A DNA stretch of 64,000 nucleotides from Paramecium sonneborni (lineage: Eukaryota > Ciliophora > Oligohymenophorea > Peniculida > Parameciidae), in assembly GCA_905182985.1 (NCBI GenBank), contig CAJJDN010000169.1, positions 118,021 through 182,020 on the forward strand, in the 5' to 3' direction. The notes below the pieces were generated by a model that saw only the letters and a list, made by a program, of their open reading frames with translations, was not told the origin of the DNA and searched no databases. Shown here one piece after another: positions 34,801 to 48,067 of the stretch. The position numbers and the translations under genes are program-made. Position 1 is the stretch's first letter; each line of letters opens with the position of its first letter.

Positions 34801-37800
34801 TAATAATAAAAGAGGGGATTCTTAAAAGGCTATATCTTTTGAACAGATTTAAGGATCAATTTTAATATTTAATGAATATAAAGTACATTTTTCTATTATA
34901 GGTATTTGATTCAAGATTTAAGTATTTATTACATGAAACTCTACAATTCTTATTGTAGAGTTACTTTTCATTAAATTCAAAATTAATAATGAGTTTTAAA
35001 GTGATGAATTTGATATTCTGCAATTTTTTAATTATAATGTTAATGCTTATGATAAAATAGCGAAAGATTCATAAAATAATGAGTTTATCATAATATTTTA
35101 TAAACTTACTAAATTTGCATTATTTATTTCGAACAAACTTCTACCAAATGCTAATTCTGATAATAATTAGCTATTAGGTTCATTAAAGGTGCTAATAAAT
35201 TGCAAAAATTCTTATTTCGAATTAGTCAATTTTAAATTTTCAAGAATAAATTATTGTTTCAATTTAGTAAACTATGAAAAGTCTAAATAAAATAATGATC
35301 CCTTTAAGGAATACACATCATGAATAACAATATTTTAAACTTAGATTGTAGCACCCTCTAAAACATTTGAAATGTATAATAAACCACCTTTATTTCTGCA
35401 GTGAATATAAGTAGCATAGATATTTATTAACTTAATTATTGAAGAAAAAGAAGAAGAAGTATCAATCAAAAAGGCACCACCATTTTCATCTTCACTAGAA
35501 AATGAAGGATAAATAAAACTAATTATAGCATTCTAAATTTGGACAAAAGCTTCTTTTTCTAATGAGATATAAAATCCTGAAACTGTAGAGTTAGAAATTA
35601 TAATATCTTTTATTAGTATTTTTTGACATACAATTTTAGCATTTCCTGTTTTAACTTTTATTGGAAATATTTCTTTTATCTATTCAATAAATATCTACTA
35701 ATCTTTTTTATAACCCCAAAATAAATAAGGCTGTAAAATTGAATAATTGTATAAGTTATTTTCTATAAAGCTGCAATTATACATATCTATACTTTTAATT
35801 TAAAAGTTAAAAATGCTATTAGAAGAGTTTGTAACAATATTTTATTAAACTTATACATTATTAAAAAAGAATGTACAAGTCTTACAATCAACATAGAATA
35901 TCAAACCTGAATTGATTTAATCAATATATTCATATTGATGCATCAAATTTCTTTCAAATGTTGATTATTCTATTTCTATATCATAATTTTCTTCAGATAT
36001 TATTTTCATAATTGAAGCTATGTTAATGTTGTTAGTCATTATAAGCATATTTTCAATAAAACGCATTTATGACATTTTTATCTACTTTAAGGTTTATGAT
36101 GTAAAGATTGAAGTCTTAATTTCAATAATTGGGTAATTAATCGATTAGGCTTTTGTTATATTTAAAAATTGAATCTCAATTATTGCCACATCATAAATTT
36201 TAATCCAAGGATAATTAAATTAATTTTGAATAGATTATTTGAAACAATCAAAATGTTAATAAAGCCCTTTAAATTTCTGTTTATCATGTTGTTAAATTGA
36301 TATTTAATTTAATTGCAACTTATTAACATTTAAAATTACTAAATCAGTTATACCATATACTTTTTTAATCATCATTTAATCAATTTTTACTGTCTATGCT
36401 TCCAAATAGATTAAAGTTATATTCAAAATATTTAATGTACTTTAAAATGAATTTTACAACAAATAATTTTCAATAATAGATATTTAATTAATGATTATTT
36501 CCTTATTAAGTAATGTGATTAAAATGATTTTCATAAATGATGCATTTTCACTAAATGTATTTAATTAAAATAGAATATTCTCAACAAAAATACTTTCAAT
36601 ATTAACTTTTTCATTATAAATTAACAAGGAATTTCCTTAGAGTTCATTATTAATAAAATTTAGATTAATCAAATTTACATGTTGATTAAGATTAAATATT
36701 TTACCTTAATTAATTAAATTTTATTTAAATACTAAAGAAACTAATTTAAAATTTATTAATTTATTAATCTAAAATAATCCCGTTTAAGATGATATGTTAC
36801 ATGAATTTATTTGTATTTAATTCAATGATAAATATCCATTTGTTTAATATATTAAAGATTAATTAAAAAATGTTTATTTAACATTAATATTTGTCATTTC
36901 AACTTAATCATTTTCTTTTAGATCAAACCAAAATAAATGTAAATTATTAAATTAACTATCGAAGATACTAAAATCCTTAATTTTAATAGTTTATTAAGAT
37001 TTTGTTTTTTCAATTTTGATAAAAGCTTCAATTGGAAAATATCTTGTGCAATCTTTTAGTAATATGTTTTATAGTAATACATTAGTAGCATTTGTTATAT
37101 TAATATAATAAGCTGTTAATTTAGATTCTTAATAATAGATTATATTAACTAATTCGATTTTTTATTGGAATGGACTCATAAATTATAGTATATTTGGACC
37201 AAAATTAAAATATTGTATATTAAATTTAATTCCTTCAATGTGAACTCTTGAAAAATTGGCAAATAATAATTATTTTTAAAATTTAATTTCTGTATTTCCA
37301 TTACCATATATTTCTAGTTCTACATTTCTATATTAATTAAGAATTATAATTACATTGCTGAAAATATATTTGTACTAAAATTTTAAGAGATTGATAATTA
37401 ATCAGTTACTTGACAACTTTATTAATGATTACTAACTATTTTAATCAAGATTAATTTAATAGATTTTTAATTAGCTATTTTATAAAATTCTTATGTTTCG
37501 AACTAAAATGATTATGTGAATATTTACATATTTAAAACTTGAATTGGAAAATAAATCGTCACTTAAAATAGTTTGATGTTTAAATTTAATCTTATCGTCA
37601 GTGGTTGTTAATGAATCAATTTAATTATTATATTCATCTAAATCACAATATAAATTTAGATTGATAACAATTTATTTAATGCATGAATCGTATTAACAAT
37701 CTACATATATTCCTAATTCTTAATCTAATATTCCTGATCCAGATATACAATAATAAGAGAAATGAGTAAATTCTATATTATTAAATAATGGATTAATTGA

Positions 37801-40800
37801 ATGTACTTATTTTTAATCTCTTTCACTACATATTTTACAATTTGATGGACATTGCACACATTTATTATCAATTAAACTAAGACTTCTTCCATTTAAACTA
37901 TTTGGACATTTAACACAAATATTTTTATCATTTTTGATAACACATTTTAAACATGATTCAGGACAAATTTCAATACATTTATCTCCATAAAATTCATATC
38001 CTTCATCACATAAAGTGCATAGTATTTCATAATCTGAATCATTTTAACTTAATCCATAATCATTAAATTTATGATTTGCAAATCTTGTATCAATGAAATC
38101 TCTATAATAAGCACGGATCTCAGTTTTCCAATGATCTTTAGTAAATTTATTTTACTAATAACAACTCAAACAATGTAATTGAAGTGGACATGATTAACAT
38201 TCTCCAGTTTTTTTTGAAGCATAATAACCATTTTCACATGCAAGACATGTATAAGAAGCAGTTTTAGGTATTTATAATCCATTAACAGTATGAGTTGTTA
38301 ATAATTCAATTACACAATATATACAATTTAATTTAAGTCTTGGACATTAATCAGAAAATGACATTATTAAGGCATTTTCATTATAATTACCATATAGACA
38401 ACCTTAATATATATACTCTCCTTAAAGTCGTATAAAAGATTAAAAACAACCTTCCATATTGACTACATCTTCTTCACAGGTTCTTCTGAAATCAAAATAA
38501 ATATAACCATCTTAACATTTTGCACATTGAATAATTGTTTAATTATAATAAGGTTAAAAATTGTGGTCTAATGAATTTATAGATTGATTATAATCTGAAG
38601 TTTCGAATGCATATTTGCAATTGGCTATTTCATTATGTTTACAATCTTATGTATTTAATGATAAGAAATATAAATGATTATCTATACAAGTTAAACATTG
38701 CATTATTTATAATTCTTCAGAATATTTGCAATTTTTACAAAAGTCTCCACATCTTTCACATTATTCATTATGAAGTCCAAAATTAGGTTCACAAGATTAA
38801 CATTTATTTAATGCATAACAACTTTAACATTATTTTGGACATTATAAACAAGAATAGCCATCCTCTGATATATAATATCCATTTAAACATTAAATACATT
38901 TGTTATTATTTTGATTTAATTAAATACATGCAACATCTAATAAAATACATCTAAGATTAGAATAATATCTATTTTATTTACAAATACCAAATGTAATACT
39001 TGATAAATGTTAAACATTTAATTCAAAACAATTTTCTGTTTTTACTTTCTTTATATCACAATAATCATTTACTCCTTCTAATAAAATTACATTATTTTCA
39101 TTATCTATATAATATAAATCATAATCTAAAGCAGATCTTATTTATTTAGTAAAAGCATCTTCTTCTTTATTAACCTATTATGTTATAAAATCAGTAGTAC
39201 AAATTGGTCGAATATACCAATCAGTAGGATTCAATAAACAATCTAAGCAAAATAAATTATAAGGACTTTATTATGGACTTATATATATAATTATATTTAT
39301 ACCATTCTATACATTATTGAATTTTTGGTAAATAAAAATATCCAAATATACATTAAGAATTTGATACTTCAATATTTATTTCCTTAAAATTTAATGTTTC
39401 AGATAAATCTTAATAAGATTAACATTTTTAATCACTTTCAAATTATCCTAAAGGACAAATACATTAATGAGATTCTTCTAAATAGATTCTTTGATTATTA
39501 TCTTTACAAGATAAACAATTTGTAGACATTGGCCCATTACAAGTTAAACAACTATAATGACAAGCTAAAAATAAATATTAGTAATACTAAATTGAATGTT
39601 TAAGTCATCTTAATAATTTGATCTAAAATAAAATCCATATATTTATCCTTTCATTTTTTGATAAACAGTATAATCACCTCCAAAAATAGCATAGTATTTT
39701 GTATTTATAAATAGATTATTAAACTTAAAATTACCAAGATAATATGTATTAGATACTAAATCATTATTATCAAAATAATTAATTTTAAATTAAGATCTTT
39801 AACTTTCAAAATAAATTCCATGTTCAAATGAAATAAAATGCCATTTTGATAATAATTCTAAATAGGGTAAGTCATCTCTTAAATTAATTATATCAGTTGA
39901 TGGTGATTATTCTAATGCATTTAATCCAAAAAGATTTGGCATCCAATAATGATGAGATATTACATCATATCCACTTTTTTATTTACCTGATAAATCTATA
40001 TCTACTGTTATTTTTAATAATTCATCTCCTAAATTAATTTCATCTTAATAATTTTTATATAATGTCAATCTTACTAATAAAAACTTTTTTAATGAATATG
40101 AATCTAATGTATAATATTTTACCCATCCATATAAACAAAATCTCCTTCCAAATTATTCAAACTCAATTTCTTTTTATACTATTCCATCAAAATTAAATAA
40201 ATCTGGAATCAAATTTACTGTATATTAATATTCATTTTATCTCAAATATGATATTCTCTAAGAATATACTGTCTAAATAGGTCTGTATTAATCAAAAAGG
40301 AACATTTTGGATAATCTTCCTCTAAATACTGATAATTCATATTAATTATTAATCTAAAATTATTTATATTATAATTACAAATGAAGATCCTCCAATATAT
40401 ATTTCAGATTCTGTTATATACTTATTTATATAAAAATAATAAGAACTATGTACGTCTATAGTTCCCAAAGTTTCAAAGAATATATCTTATCCATAAATAG
40501 CAAAAACATGTAAAATCCAAATTCCTTCATATTCAGATGGCAAATAATACATCTATTCCATTTAACCTTCAACATAAAGATTATGAGTTATAAAATAATT
40601 TGTTACCAAAGTCGTATACATAAATGCTAAAACCTCATTATCATCTAGAGTTTTCATCATAAATATTAGTTATTTTTTTGTATTATTTTAGTAAGGTTCA
40701 TTATCCACAAAAGGATAAGATGTCATTTACTAATTTGTTATATAAAAACTCCAAAATTCAATTTCAATTTCTAATGGCTCATAAGTTTCTGGAAAATATA

Positions 40801-40909
40801 TCCTTTCCATAGGATATTCTTTACTAATCAGTAACTCTTCATTAAATTATGAGCAAAAGGTCAAACTAAACACTATTGATAAATAAAATGTAGAAGTTTA
40901 ATACTTCAT
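31880..40909 (-). CDS. Giant surface protein: LamG-like, furin-like repeats, beta-helix region, multi-membrane C-terminus
   Basis: About 2,900 aa, read leftward from ATG 40907-40909 to TGA 31880-31882 with several short introns. MKYQTSTFYLSIVFSLTFCS is a signal peptide. A concanavalin/LamG-like segment (RRFCLYGWVKYYTLDSYSLK) follows. Then come many CxxC furin-like repeats (for example CIEICPESCLKCVIKNDKN) and a long region of Asn/Ile/Ser-rich short strands ending in GGSIYV and GGGLF rungs, typical of right-handed beta helices. Next is a Cys-rich neck with GHVGALCEECDIYNIRG, and finally several hydrophobic helices (VCGISIAVGIGIYI). It is probably an adhesion or receptor protein on the cell surface (inference). 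The plus-strand gene at 55019 is a paralogue with the same domain order and a near-identical neck motif. The exact exon list was not resolved. Confidence 0.85.
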
Positions 40910-41992
40910 ATCTTTTTAGCCTTATTTAATATAATAATTAATTATCCATTTTATACAAATATCAATAAAATATGACTTATTTTATAATGTAGATCATTGT
41001 TTTTTTATTTTCTGGCAATATTTTCATTTTTAACCTATCATGACATAAGTAAACATTATAAACAACATCATTTACAACTAATTCCAATAAAAATCACATT
41101 AAATCATGAATAATTATTGATTTTCAAAAGATGAAAATTATATTTAAAACGTTTAGTTTTTTATATTATTTTAGAATTCCATTAAAACTAAATATATCTT
41201 ATAAAGTTATTAATCAAAAGGCCAGATTGAAGTCTTAATATAGCTATGGTATGCTTTACTGAATTTGTTATTTTGTTGGACAAATTTTTATAAAATATTT
41301 TCGTTTTAAAATTAAAATTTATTTTCTTTTATTCTTATTAATCAAGAATGAGTCAATTAGATTAATAATTATTTCTTTTTTTATTTTTATTATGGAACAG
41401 TATATCTTTATATTATTATTTTTATAACTTATTTAAAATTTAATTTACAATATTGTAAAATTAGTGTAATTTAAATTTGAATAAAAATATAATTCTTCTT
41501 CAAAATATTGATAGTTTATTTTTCTTTTTCATAAACCTTATTTAAAATTCTATATTATAATTATTTAATTCAAAGCGGTTGTTTTAAATATTAAAGTCAT
41601 TTTATATTTTTATTTGATTTCTTATAATATTTTGAAAATAAATATAATATAATTTATATGTCATATTTTAAATATTGAATTGAAAATATCGACTTAAATA
41701 TATTAAATGATGATGTTATTTTATACATTCACATTTATGGTTATTTCATTTTATATGTCTATTAATTTATTAAAATAACAGGCATATAATTATGAAAGTA
41801 TAGAATTTTATTTATTACTTTAAGATTAAAATTTTCGATGATAAAAGATCATAATCATTTGAATTATAGATATACTGAGTTCTATTTTTAAAATCAAAGA
41901 AATTTTAATAATATCGAACTAGTATAGGATTTCGTTCAATACTTTTTAATTTTTATTTTAAGAGAATAATAAATGATAATAAAGTATTTATT
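40910..41992. other. AT-rich upstream region of the giant minus-strand gene
   Basis: This contains the promoter of the giant gene at its left edge. No gene is seen in the remainder. Confidence 0.55.
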
Positions 41993-42364
41993 ATGGCTTA
42001 GTTAAAATTAATAGGCAGAACTTAAATTAAATAAGAGTAACTAACCCAAATAGATCTCCGAATTTAATAAAATACTTTATGTGAGAATGAAAATGGAATA
42101 TCTTTAATAGATGAGAATTATGCAAATCAGAAATTTCTAACTATTTTTGAATTCATCTCTGAAATATTTCAAATGAAAAAATTCATAAAATTCTTATATG
42201 TCTAAATTTTTGCTTTTTTAATTGTATAGCCTTATCTATATATATAAATTATCTTCAATTATTTTTATTATAATATATTAGTTTCATCATCATATAATGA
42301 GATTGCTAATAAAAATGAAGGCAAGTTAATGTGTCCATCAATTAGGAATGAAAGCAAAGTTTGA
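41993..42364 (+). pseudogene. 123-codon open frame, likely 5' end of a decayed gene
   Basis: ATG 41993 (MAQLKLIGRTQIKQEQLTQI) opens a frame with balanced composition (NENGISLIDENYANQKFLTI). It contains one hydrophobic segment and stops at TGA 42362-42364. The reading quality drops after about residue 75. It lies 5' of and co-oriented with further coding relics at 43.1-45.8 kb, so it may be the beginning of the same decayed gene. No domain is recognised. Confidence 0.4.
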
Positions 42365-43089
42365 GTCACACTATCTGGCACATTGAAAAACTATCTTTGA
42401 TATGGATTTAAATATACCATTAGTAGAATTACAGAAAAATTATTAAATTAAAAACTTATATCAAATAAAATAAAAATTAATTGCTTTTGCTTCATGATAT
42501 ATCTTTATTAATTATCAAAACTATCTAACATTATTTTCATTAATATTTAATTTAACATTTTATCTATATTTTCTTAATAAGATAATAATGATAAGTTTGA
42601 GAATAGTCTTACATAATTAAATAAGATTGTCAAAATTTTTATTAGTCTTATTATTTTTTGTTAAGATTTTAATATTTGGATTAAAGTGGAAAAAATGACC
42701 CATAGTAATAAAAGTAAGAGAATTTAAAATCCAAATATTAAATAATAATTAAAATGTTTGTCTTTTCTAATTGTATATTGATTTATCAATCAACAATTTA
42801 AAATATGGAGCGTGGTCATTGTTATACTTACCAAAATATGAATAATATGTATAGCTCCTCATAAATGTTAATGCTAAATGAAACTTTATGTAGAATGCCA
42901 ATATGTACATGAAGTAGATTTGAAATCTACTTTTCAGCTAGAGAAATGAATATCAAGAAATTATAAGAATAGATGCTTGACCAGACATCTAAAATAACCA
43001 AATAAAGAATTGTTTATAAATCCATAATTTTTTAGACTTAAAATACTCTGAGGAAAATATTATAAGTGACAATCAAATGAATATATTAT
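42365..43089. other. AT-rich stretch with a 9-bp perfect inverted repeat
   Basis: At 42913-42931, AGTAGATTT and AAATCTACT face each other with one base between. Fragments of coding-like sequence around it are broken by TGA. No gene is supported. Confidence 0.5.
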
Positions 43090-44930
43090 TTGATTAAACA
43101 GGAAAACAAATTATTTATTGATCTTATCAACAATAATACAAATCAAGCACAAACTTCGTTTACTTATTTAAAAAAGTTACTGGAAGGAGCGAAATTAAAT
43201 ATATGGAGTGATGAAAAGAATTCTATAATATTTGAATTGGAATAGACCAATGGTGGGAATAAGAAATGTAAACATTTAATTAAAAGCTAAATTTATAACT
43301 ATAGAAGATTCAAGAAAAATATTAGTTTTTGAAAAGAATAAAGATGTTTATGAAATTTTAGCCTACCTATGAGATATTGATGAATCAATATTAATTGATC
43401 ATTTGATAACTTAAGGAAAAGAAAATTTTAGATATCCTTGAATTTCTTAAAATGCCAGTAAACCAAAATCATTTCGAATTTTTTGCCACTAAAAAGAAAT
43501 TAGGAAAATTTATAATGTTTTAAAAAAATTATCGATCATCAATTTACTAAAATTGACTATTACGCAGAAGCTTTCATGACAGCAAGACATGATATAATCA
43601 ATAGAATAAATGGAAATAAAAGATCCATTAATTTTCTAAAATTTTTAGTTAAACTAAAATCTATTGACAAAAAATTCATTTAATGCGAAAATAATGGACA
43701 AAATTTACAAGGAGACATCGATATGATGTAAGGGAAATAATTCTTTAAATGTTTAATCAAATTTATAACATTAGTATATCAATTACGAAATAAAAATCAT
43801 GTCTAAAAATTTTTATTTTATATTGATTTATCAAATTCTTAAAGTTACTCACTTCTTTTGCTGGAGTTATCAATTAATAACAGTAAAGATAGAAAATGGT
43901 AAAGTGGATTTTTAAGTGAGTTTCTACAAAATAAAAAATGATGAAAAAATCAATCTATAGAATTTGTATAGATTTAGAATATTTTTATAAGAATTTATTT
44001 AAAGACAATAAAACTATTAAATGGAATTTTGTTTCATTTTAAACAAAAGAATCATGATTAGAAAGATTTGAAAATCATATAATAGTTAATTGTGTTTATT
44101 AAATTCTTGAAGGATCTTTTGATAAACTATTTGATATTATATGTGTGTTTAATAAATGAGAAATCTAACCAATCAATTATTGTAAGATTTCATATAAAAA
44201 ATACATTTAGATTAAAGTCAGTGTTATGATAAATATGACAATTTATTCATTGATCAATTGGATCAATTCTTGAATTACTTTTAATTTAAATAGAATGATC
44301 CAAATTCAATAGGATATTTATGTCTGTAGTAGCTTATAAAATTAATATGATTAATAAAAATGAATATAAAATTGAAGTATAACATTAGGTAATACAAAAA
44401 AAATTATAGTTGATGAGAATCAAATTAAGGTCACCAATTTTATTATTCATAATTGATGGAGAGCAGCTTTAAATAAATAAAAATGATTTAATATATTTAA
44501 CTTAAATTAATTTGATATTTGGAAATTAAAGAAATGATTACTGTTTTGAAAATCTTATCATTCCTGTTTTGAAAATCTTATCATTCCTGTATTTACAAAA
44601 ATAAAAAATTATTATTATTTTAATTTTATTATGAATTCTATAGAATAAATATGGAAGAATGAGATAATCAAAGATATTAAAGACCAATTTTAATTGGCAA
44701 TTTTTAATGAAATTAAAAAATTAATTGATAAAAATAATTATTTAAGAATTGTGAAGAATTGTATTTAATTGATGATAAACTAAAATTATTGGAAAATTGG
44801 AATAAAATATCTAAATGCTTTAAAAAAAAAATAATATTTGATTTGATTACAGAAAATAAATTTGAAGAACTGCGTATATGGAATAAAGAAATCACAAAAA
44901 AAAACAGAAAGGTAATTTATAAAAAATGAG
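43090..44930 (+). pseudogene. Decayed protein-coding gene in several frames
   Basis: Consecutive segments read as protein, but each frame ends at a TGA or shifts. Segments: LINNNTNQAQTSFTYLKKLL (from ~43110); ILAYL-stop-DIDESILIDHLIT (~43345-43410); then FLKMPVNQNHFEFFATKKKL, which shifts at a poly-A tract near 43525. The next reads EAFMTARHDIINRINGNKRS, ending at TGA 43939-43941. Another coding-like frame, IIKDIKDQFQLAIFNEIKKL, runs from about 44660 to 44929. No intron set repairs these breaks. The family is not recognised. The amount of coding-like text (over 300 residues) makes chance unlikely. Confidence 0.5.
44541..44589 (+). repeat. Two-copy 23-bp tandem repeat
   Basis: The unit ctgttttgaaaatcttatca plus ttc is present twice in a row (44541-44563 and 44564-44586), followed by the first bases of a third. 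It lies within the decayed gene region. Confidence 0.85.
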
Positions 44931-45418
44931 TTTATCATTAAAAAGGAAAAGATTAAAGATAATTTTATTGTTTAATTCAAAAAAAATAGTTAAATTAAAA
45001 TATTTAAAGAACTTATAATACTGAAAGAAGAGAAAAAAATAGAAAATCTTTAAATTTTTAATTTAAGTGATTCTTAAATAATTATTTTACATTTAATTAA
45101 TCTAAAATAACTAATTATAACTCATGAATTGTAATCCCATTTATGAAAATTATTAGAAATAAATTTAATTATTATTAATTTTATAATGTTCCAATCTTAC
45201 CTCATAGGAATTAATTTTAGAAACATATCTTTAATATTATAATGTATGATTTAATTTTGAAGATAAATTTACTGAGATTTGTTAAATACATAACTTTAAA
45301 ATTAACAATCTATCAGACATATCAACATAATTAATTATTCAGTAGATTAAAGATTAGATTAAGGAATTTAATAATTTTAATAATATTATTCATAAGTACG
45401 ATCAGTTAGACGTAAGCT

Positions 45419-45829
45419 GTTGAATTTAAAGAATTTAAATAACACATAGAATTCCTTTATAAAGCTGTTAATAATTATATAGAAATTAAGCCATCAATCT
45501 TTAAAAACTTTTTAGGCAAGAGAAAGTAATTCAAAATAATGAGAAATAAAATTTGATCAAGATACAAAAAGAATATTGCTATTATATTCAAGTAAGGGAA
45601 TGAATATTATTTTATATCAATTAAAGATTTTCATCATCATATTTTATTAAGAACCCAAAATCATCATAAGTTGCATTTTTTCATGCTTGGTGTGCAGACT
45701 ACAAAAGAAGTTCTATTGAGAGAATCAGATTATCTAAAAATCAGAAGTATCATTCTTACGAATATCTTTAAAATTATTTTTCAATTAAATTCTGTATTTA
45801 AATGTAAAATTAAGTTAATAAGGAATTGA
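45419..45829 (+). pseudogene. Coding relic with one in-frame stop
   Basis: A 136-codon frame reads VEFKEFKQHIEFLYKAVNNY and continues to an in-frame TGA at 45554-45556. It resumes in the same frame as SRYKKNIAIIFKQGNEYYFI and later LHFFMLGVQTTKEVLLRESD, stopping at 45827-45829. Composition after the internal stop is as protein-like as before it, which argues for a true nonsense mutation in an old gene rather than chance. It may be the 3' part of the decayed gene at 43.1 kb. Confidence 0.5.
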
Positions 45830-46459
45830 GTATTGAGTTTCTTTAAATATATAGATCTCTTTGCCTTTATGTAATAGCCAGTAGACCAAATCCAACTTAA
45901 TTTAAAAATATCCTATGATTTAGTCTACAAGCATTTTGAATTAAAATATTTTGTTTTATCAGACTCAATGTATCATAAAAGAAAACTAATAGTTCTAATA
46001 TATAAAAAAGTATAATGAATAAAATATTATTCATTTTAAAAAAATATATTTAAATTATAGCATAAATTGATTAATCTTAATATTTTAAGATAAAGTAAGA
46101 TAAATTGAAATAATAAGAAGAGCAATAAAATAAAAAAGCTGAGTAGTATATAAAATAAAAAAACAACTTAATACAAGTGATAGATAAAAAATGATTTTGA
46201 TTAGATAAAATATATTTAAAGTGAAAGAGTAACTCTAATATAAAGGGTATTGTAATTTAAGGAGTGAATTTAACTTTAATATGATAAATTTTTAAATTCT
46301 TGATATTAAATGGATTGTCATAAAGAATCAGAATGTTGGTACATGTTGTGAAATGCAAAAATATAAAAATGTTGACTATCGTTTGCTTAAAATTGAAGAA
46401 ATAATATTATTTTCTGAATAAAAATGAAGAAAGTAATAAAATAAAAATAATTTCTGAAA
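45830..46459. other. AT-rich stretch upstream of the DAK gene
   Basis: No gene is seen. The promoter of the dihydroxyacetone kinase gene must lie at its right end. Confidence 0.55.
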
Positions 46460-48067
46460 ATGTTTATAAATGATCCAATTGATCTTGTTAGAAATGCTTT
46501 AAGTGTTATCTGTTCATTGAATGATGAACTCACAATACTGCCTGGAACATAAGTAATCACTTTGAAAAATGTACCTGATCATCCTTCAATTCTTTGTGGT
46601 GGAGGATCAGGTCATGAACCAGCTCATGCAGGATATGTAGGTTCATTTATTTAAGCAGCTGTATGTGGTAATGTATTTACTTCACCTCCTTATCATTATG
46701 TTCAATCTGCTATAAATTATTTAAATGAAAACAACAACAATTAAGGAGTACTTGTAATCATCAAAAATTATACTGGTGATATAATGAACTTCACATTAGC
46801 AGTTTAAAACTGTCCAAATGTAAATACAAGAATTCTTATAGTAAATGATGATTATGCCTTTGAATATGATAGAAGAGGTCTCGCTGGTACAGTATTACTT
46901 TATAAAATTCTATCTGAAGCTGCTAAAGAGATGGATCTTGAATAATTATACTAACTAGGTATAACAATCAATTAAAAACTTGCAACTATAGGAGTTAGTT
47001 TATCATCTTGTACACTTCCTGGTCAAAAATAAAACTATCAATTTTAATATGGAACAATGGAGATTGGTTTAGGAATTCATGGTGAAAAAGGTTTAACATA
47101 GTAATAATTAGTTTCCTCTTAAAATATTATCTAAATAATGTCCAAAATATTGAGTGTCACTAATTAAGATGAATTAATAGTATTACTCAATAATTTAGGA
47201 GGAACAACAGATTTAGAGATGAATTAATTAATCTATGATTTACTTTAATAAAATTAACGAATAAAATGTTTAATTTGGGGAAGAGCAATGACATCTTTAG
47301 AAATGCATGGAATATCTTTAACAGTGTTAAAAAATGATGATGAAAAAATCTTTGAGTGGGCATCAAAATAATCTCCAAACTTAAATGTTGTTATTAATCC
47401 AAAATTAAAGATATATTCTTTTGAAACTATTTAATAAATTTAAGGTATTCCTTTGACAAAAAAATAAGTTTAAAAAGTTAGATATATTTGTTAAGAATTA
47501 ATTAAAGAAGAAGATTAATTCAATTATTACGATAAGTAAGTTGGTGATGGTGATTTTGGATAATCAATTAAAAATGGTTGTCTTGGTCTATTAGAACTAG
47601 GTGAACATTTAAATTTAGAATAAATAGGAGATAAACTAGCTAAATGTATGGGTGGATCAAGTGGTCCAATTTTAGGATGTTTTATTTTTGGACTTAGTAG
47701 TTAAGTAAAAGACCCAGAAAATGATACTGAAGAATAATGGAATAAAGGTGTAGCAGAAGGAATTAAGCGTATTAAATAATTAGGTAGAGCAAATCTTGGA
47801 GATCGTACACTCTTAGATGTATTAGAACCAGTCTATAATTAATATATATTAGAAGGAAAAGTAATCTAAATATATCATTATTATTTTAAGCCTTTTAAAG
47901 AAAACCTTTCAAATTTGATTTCCTATGCTAAAATATAAGCATAATTAGCTACTAACTTGAAGGCCAGAAAAGGAAGATCTAGATATTTAGCTGGTAAAGA
48001 AATTGGATAAAAAGAACCAGGATGTGAATTTATAGTGAAATTACTTGAATTATTCCTCAATCAATGA
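46460..48067 (+). CDS. DAK1: Dihydroxyacetone (glycerone) kinase, two-domain ATP type
   Basis: Length is 535 aa unspliced, or 525 aa if the 30-nt GT...AG segment at 47861-47890 is an intron. That segment is a multiple of three without TGA, and removing it joins YILEGK to PFKENL as expected. Family reaction: ATP + dihydroxyacetone gives dihydroxyacetone phosphate (also glyceraldehyde) in the cytosol, feeding glycolysis. The N-terminal kinase half has CGGGSGHEPAHAG and the substrate-binding His in GLGIHGEKG. The C-terminal ATP half has QVGDGDFGQSI, GGSSGPILGCFIFGLSS and LGDRTLLDVLEP, covering the metal-binding Asp residues and nucleotide loop. All key residues are present, so it should be active. 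It is an isolated intact gene between decayed sequence and the lectin gene. Confidence 0.96.

Noticed and set aside
43090..45829. Transposase or reverse transcriptase gene
   Set aside because: I looked for DDE/DDD or YxDD-like motifs and found none in the readable fragments, so no mobile-element call is made.
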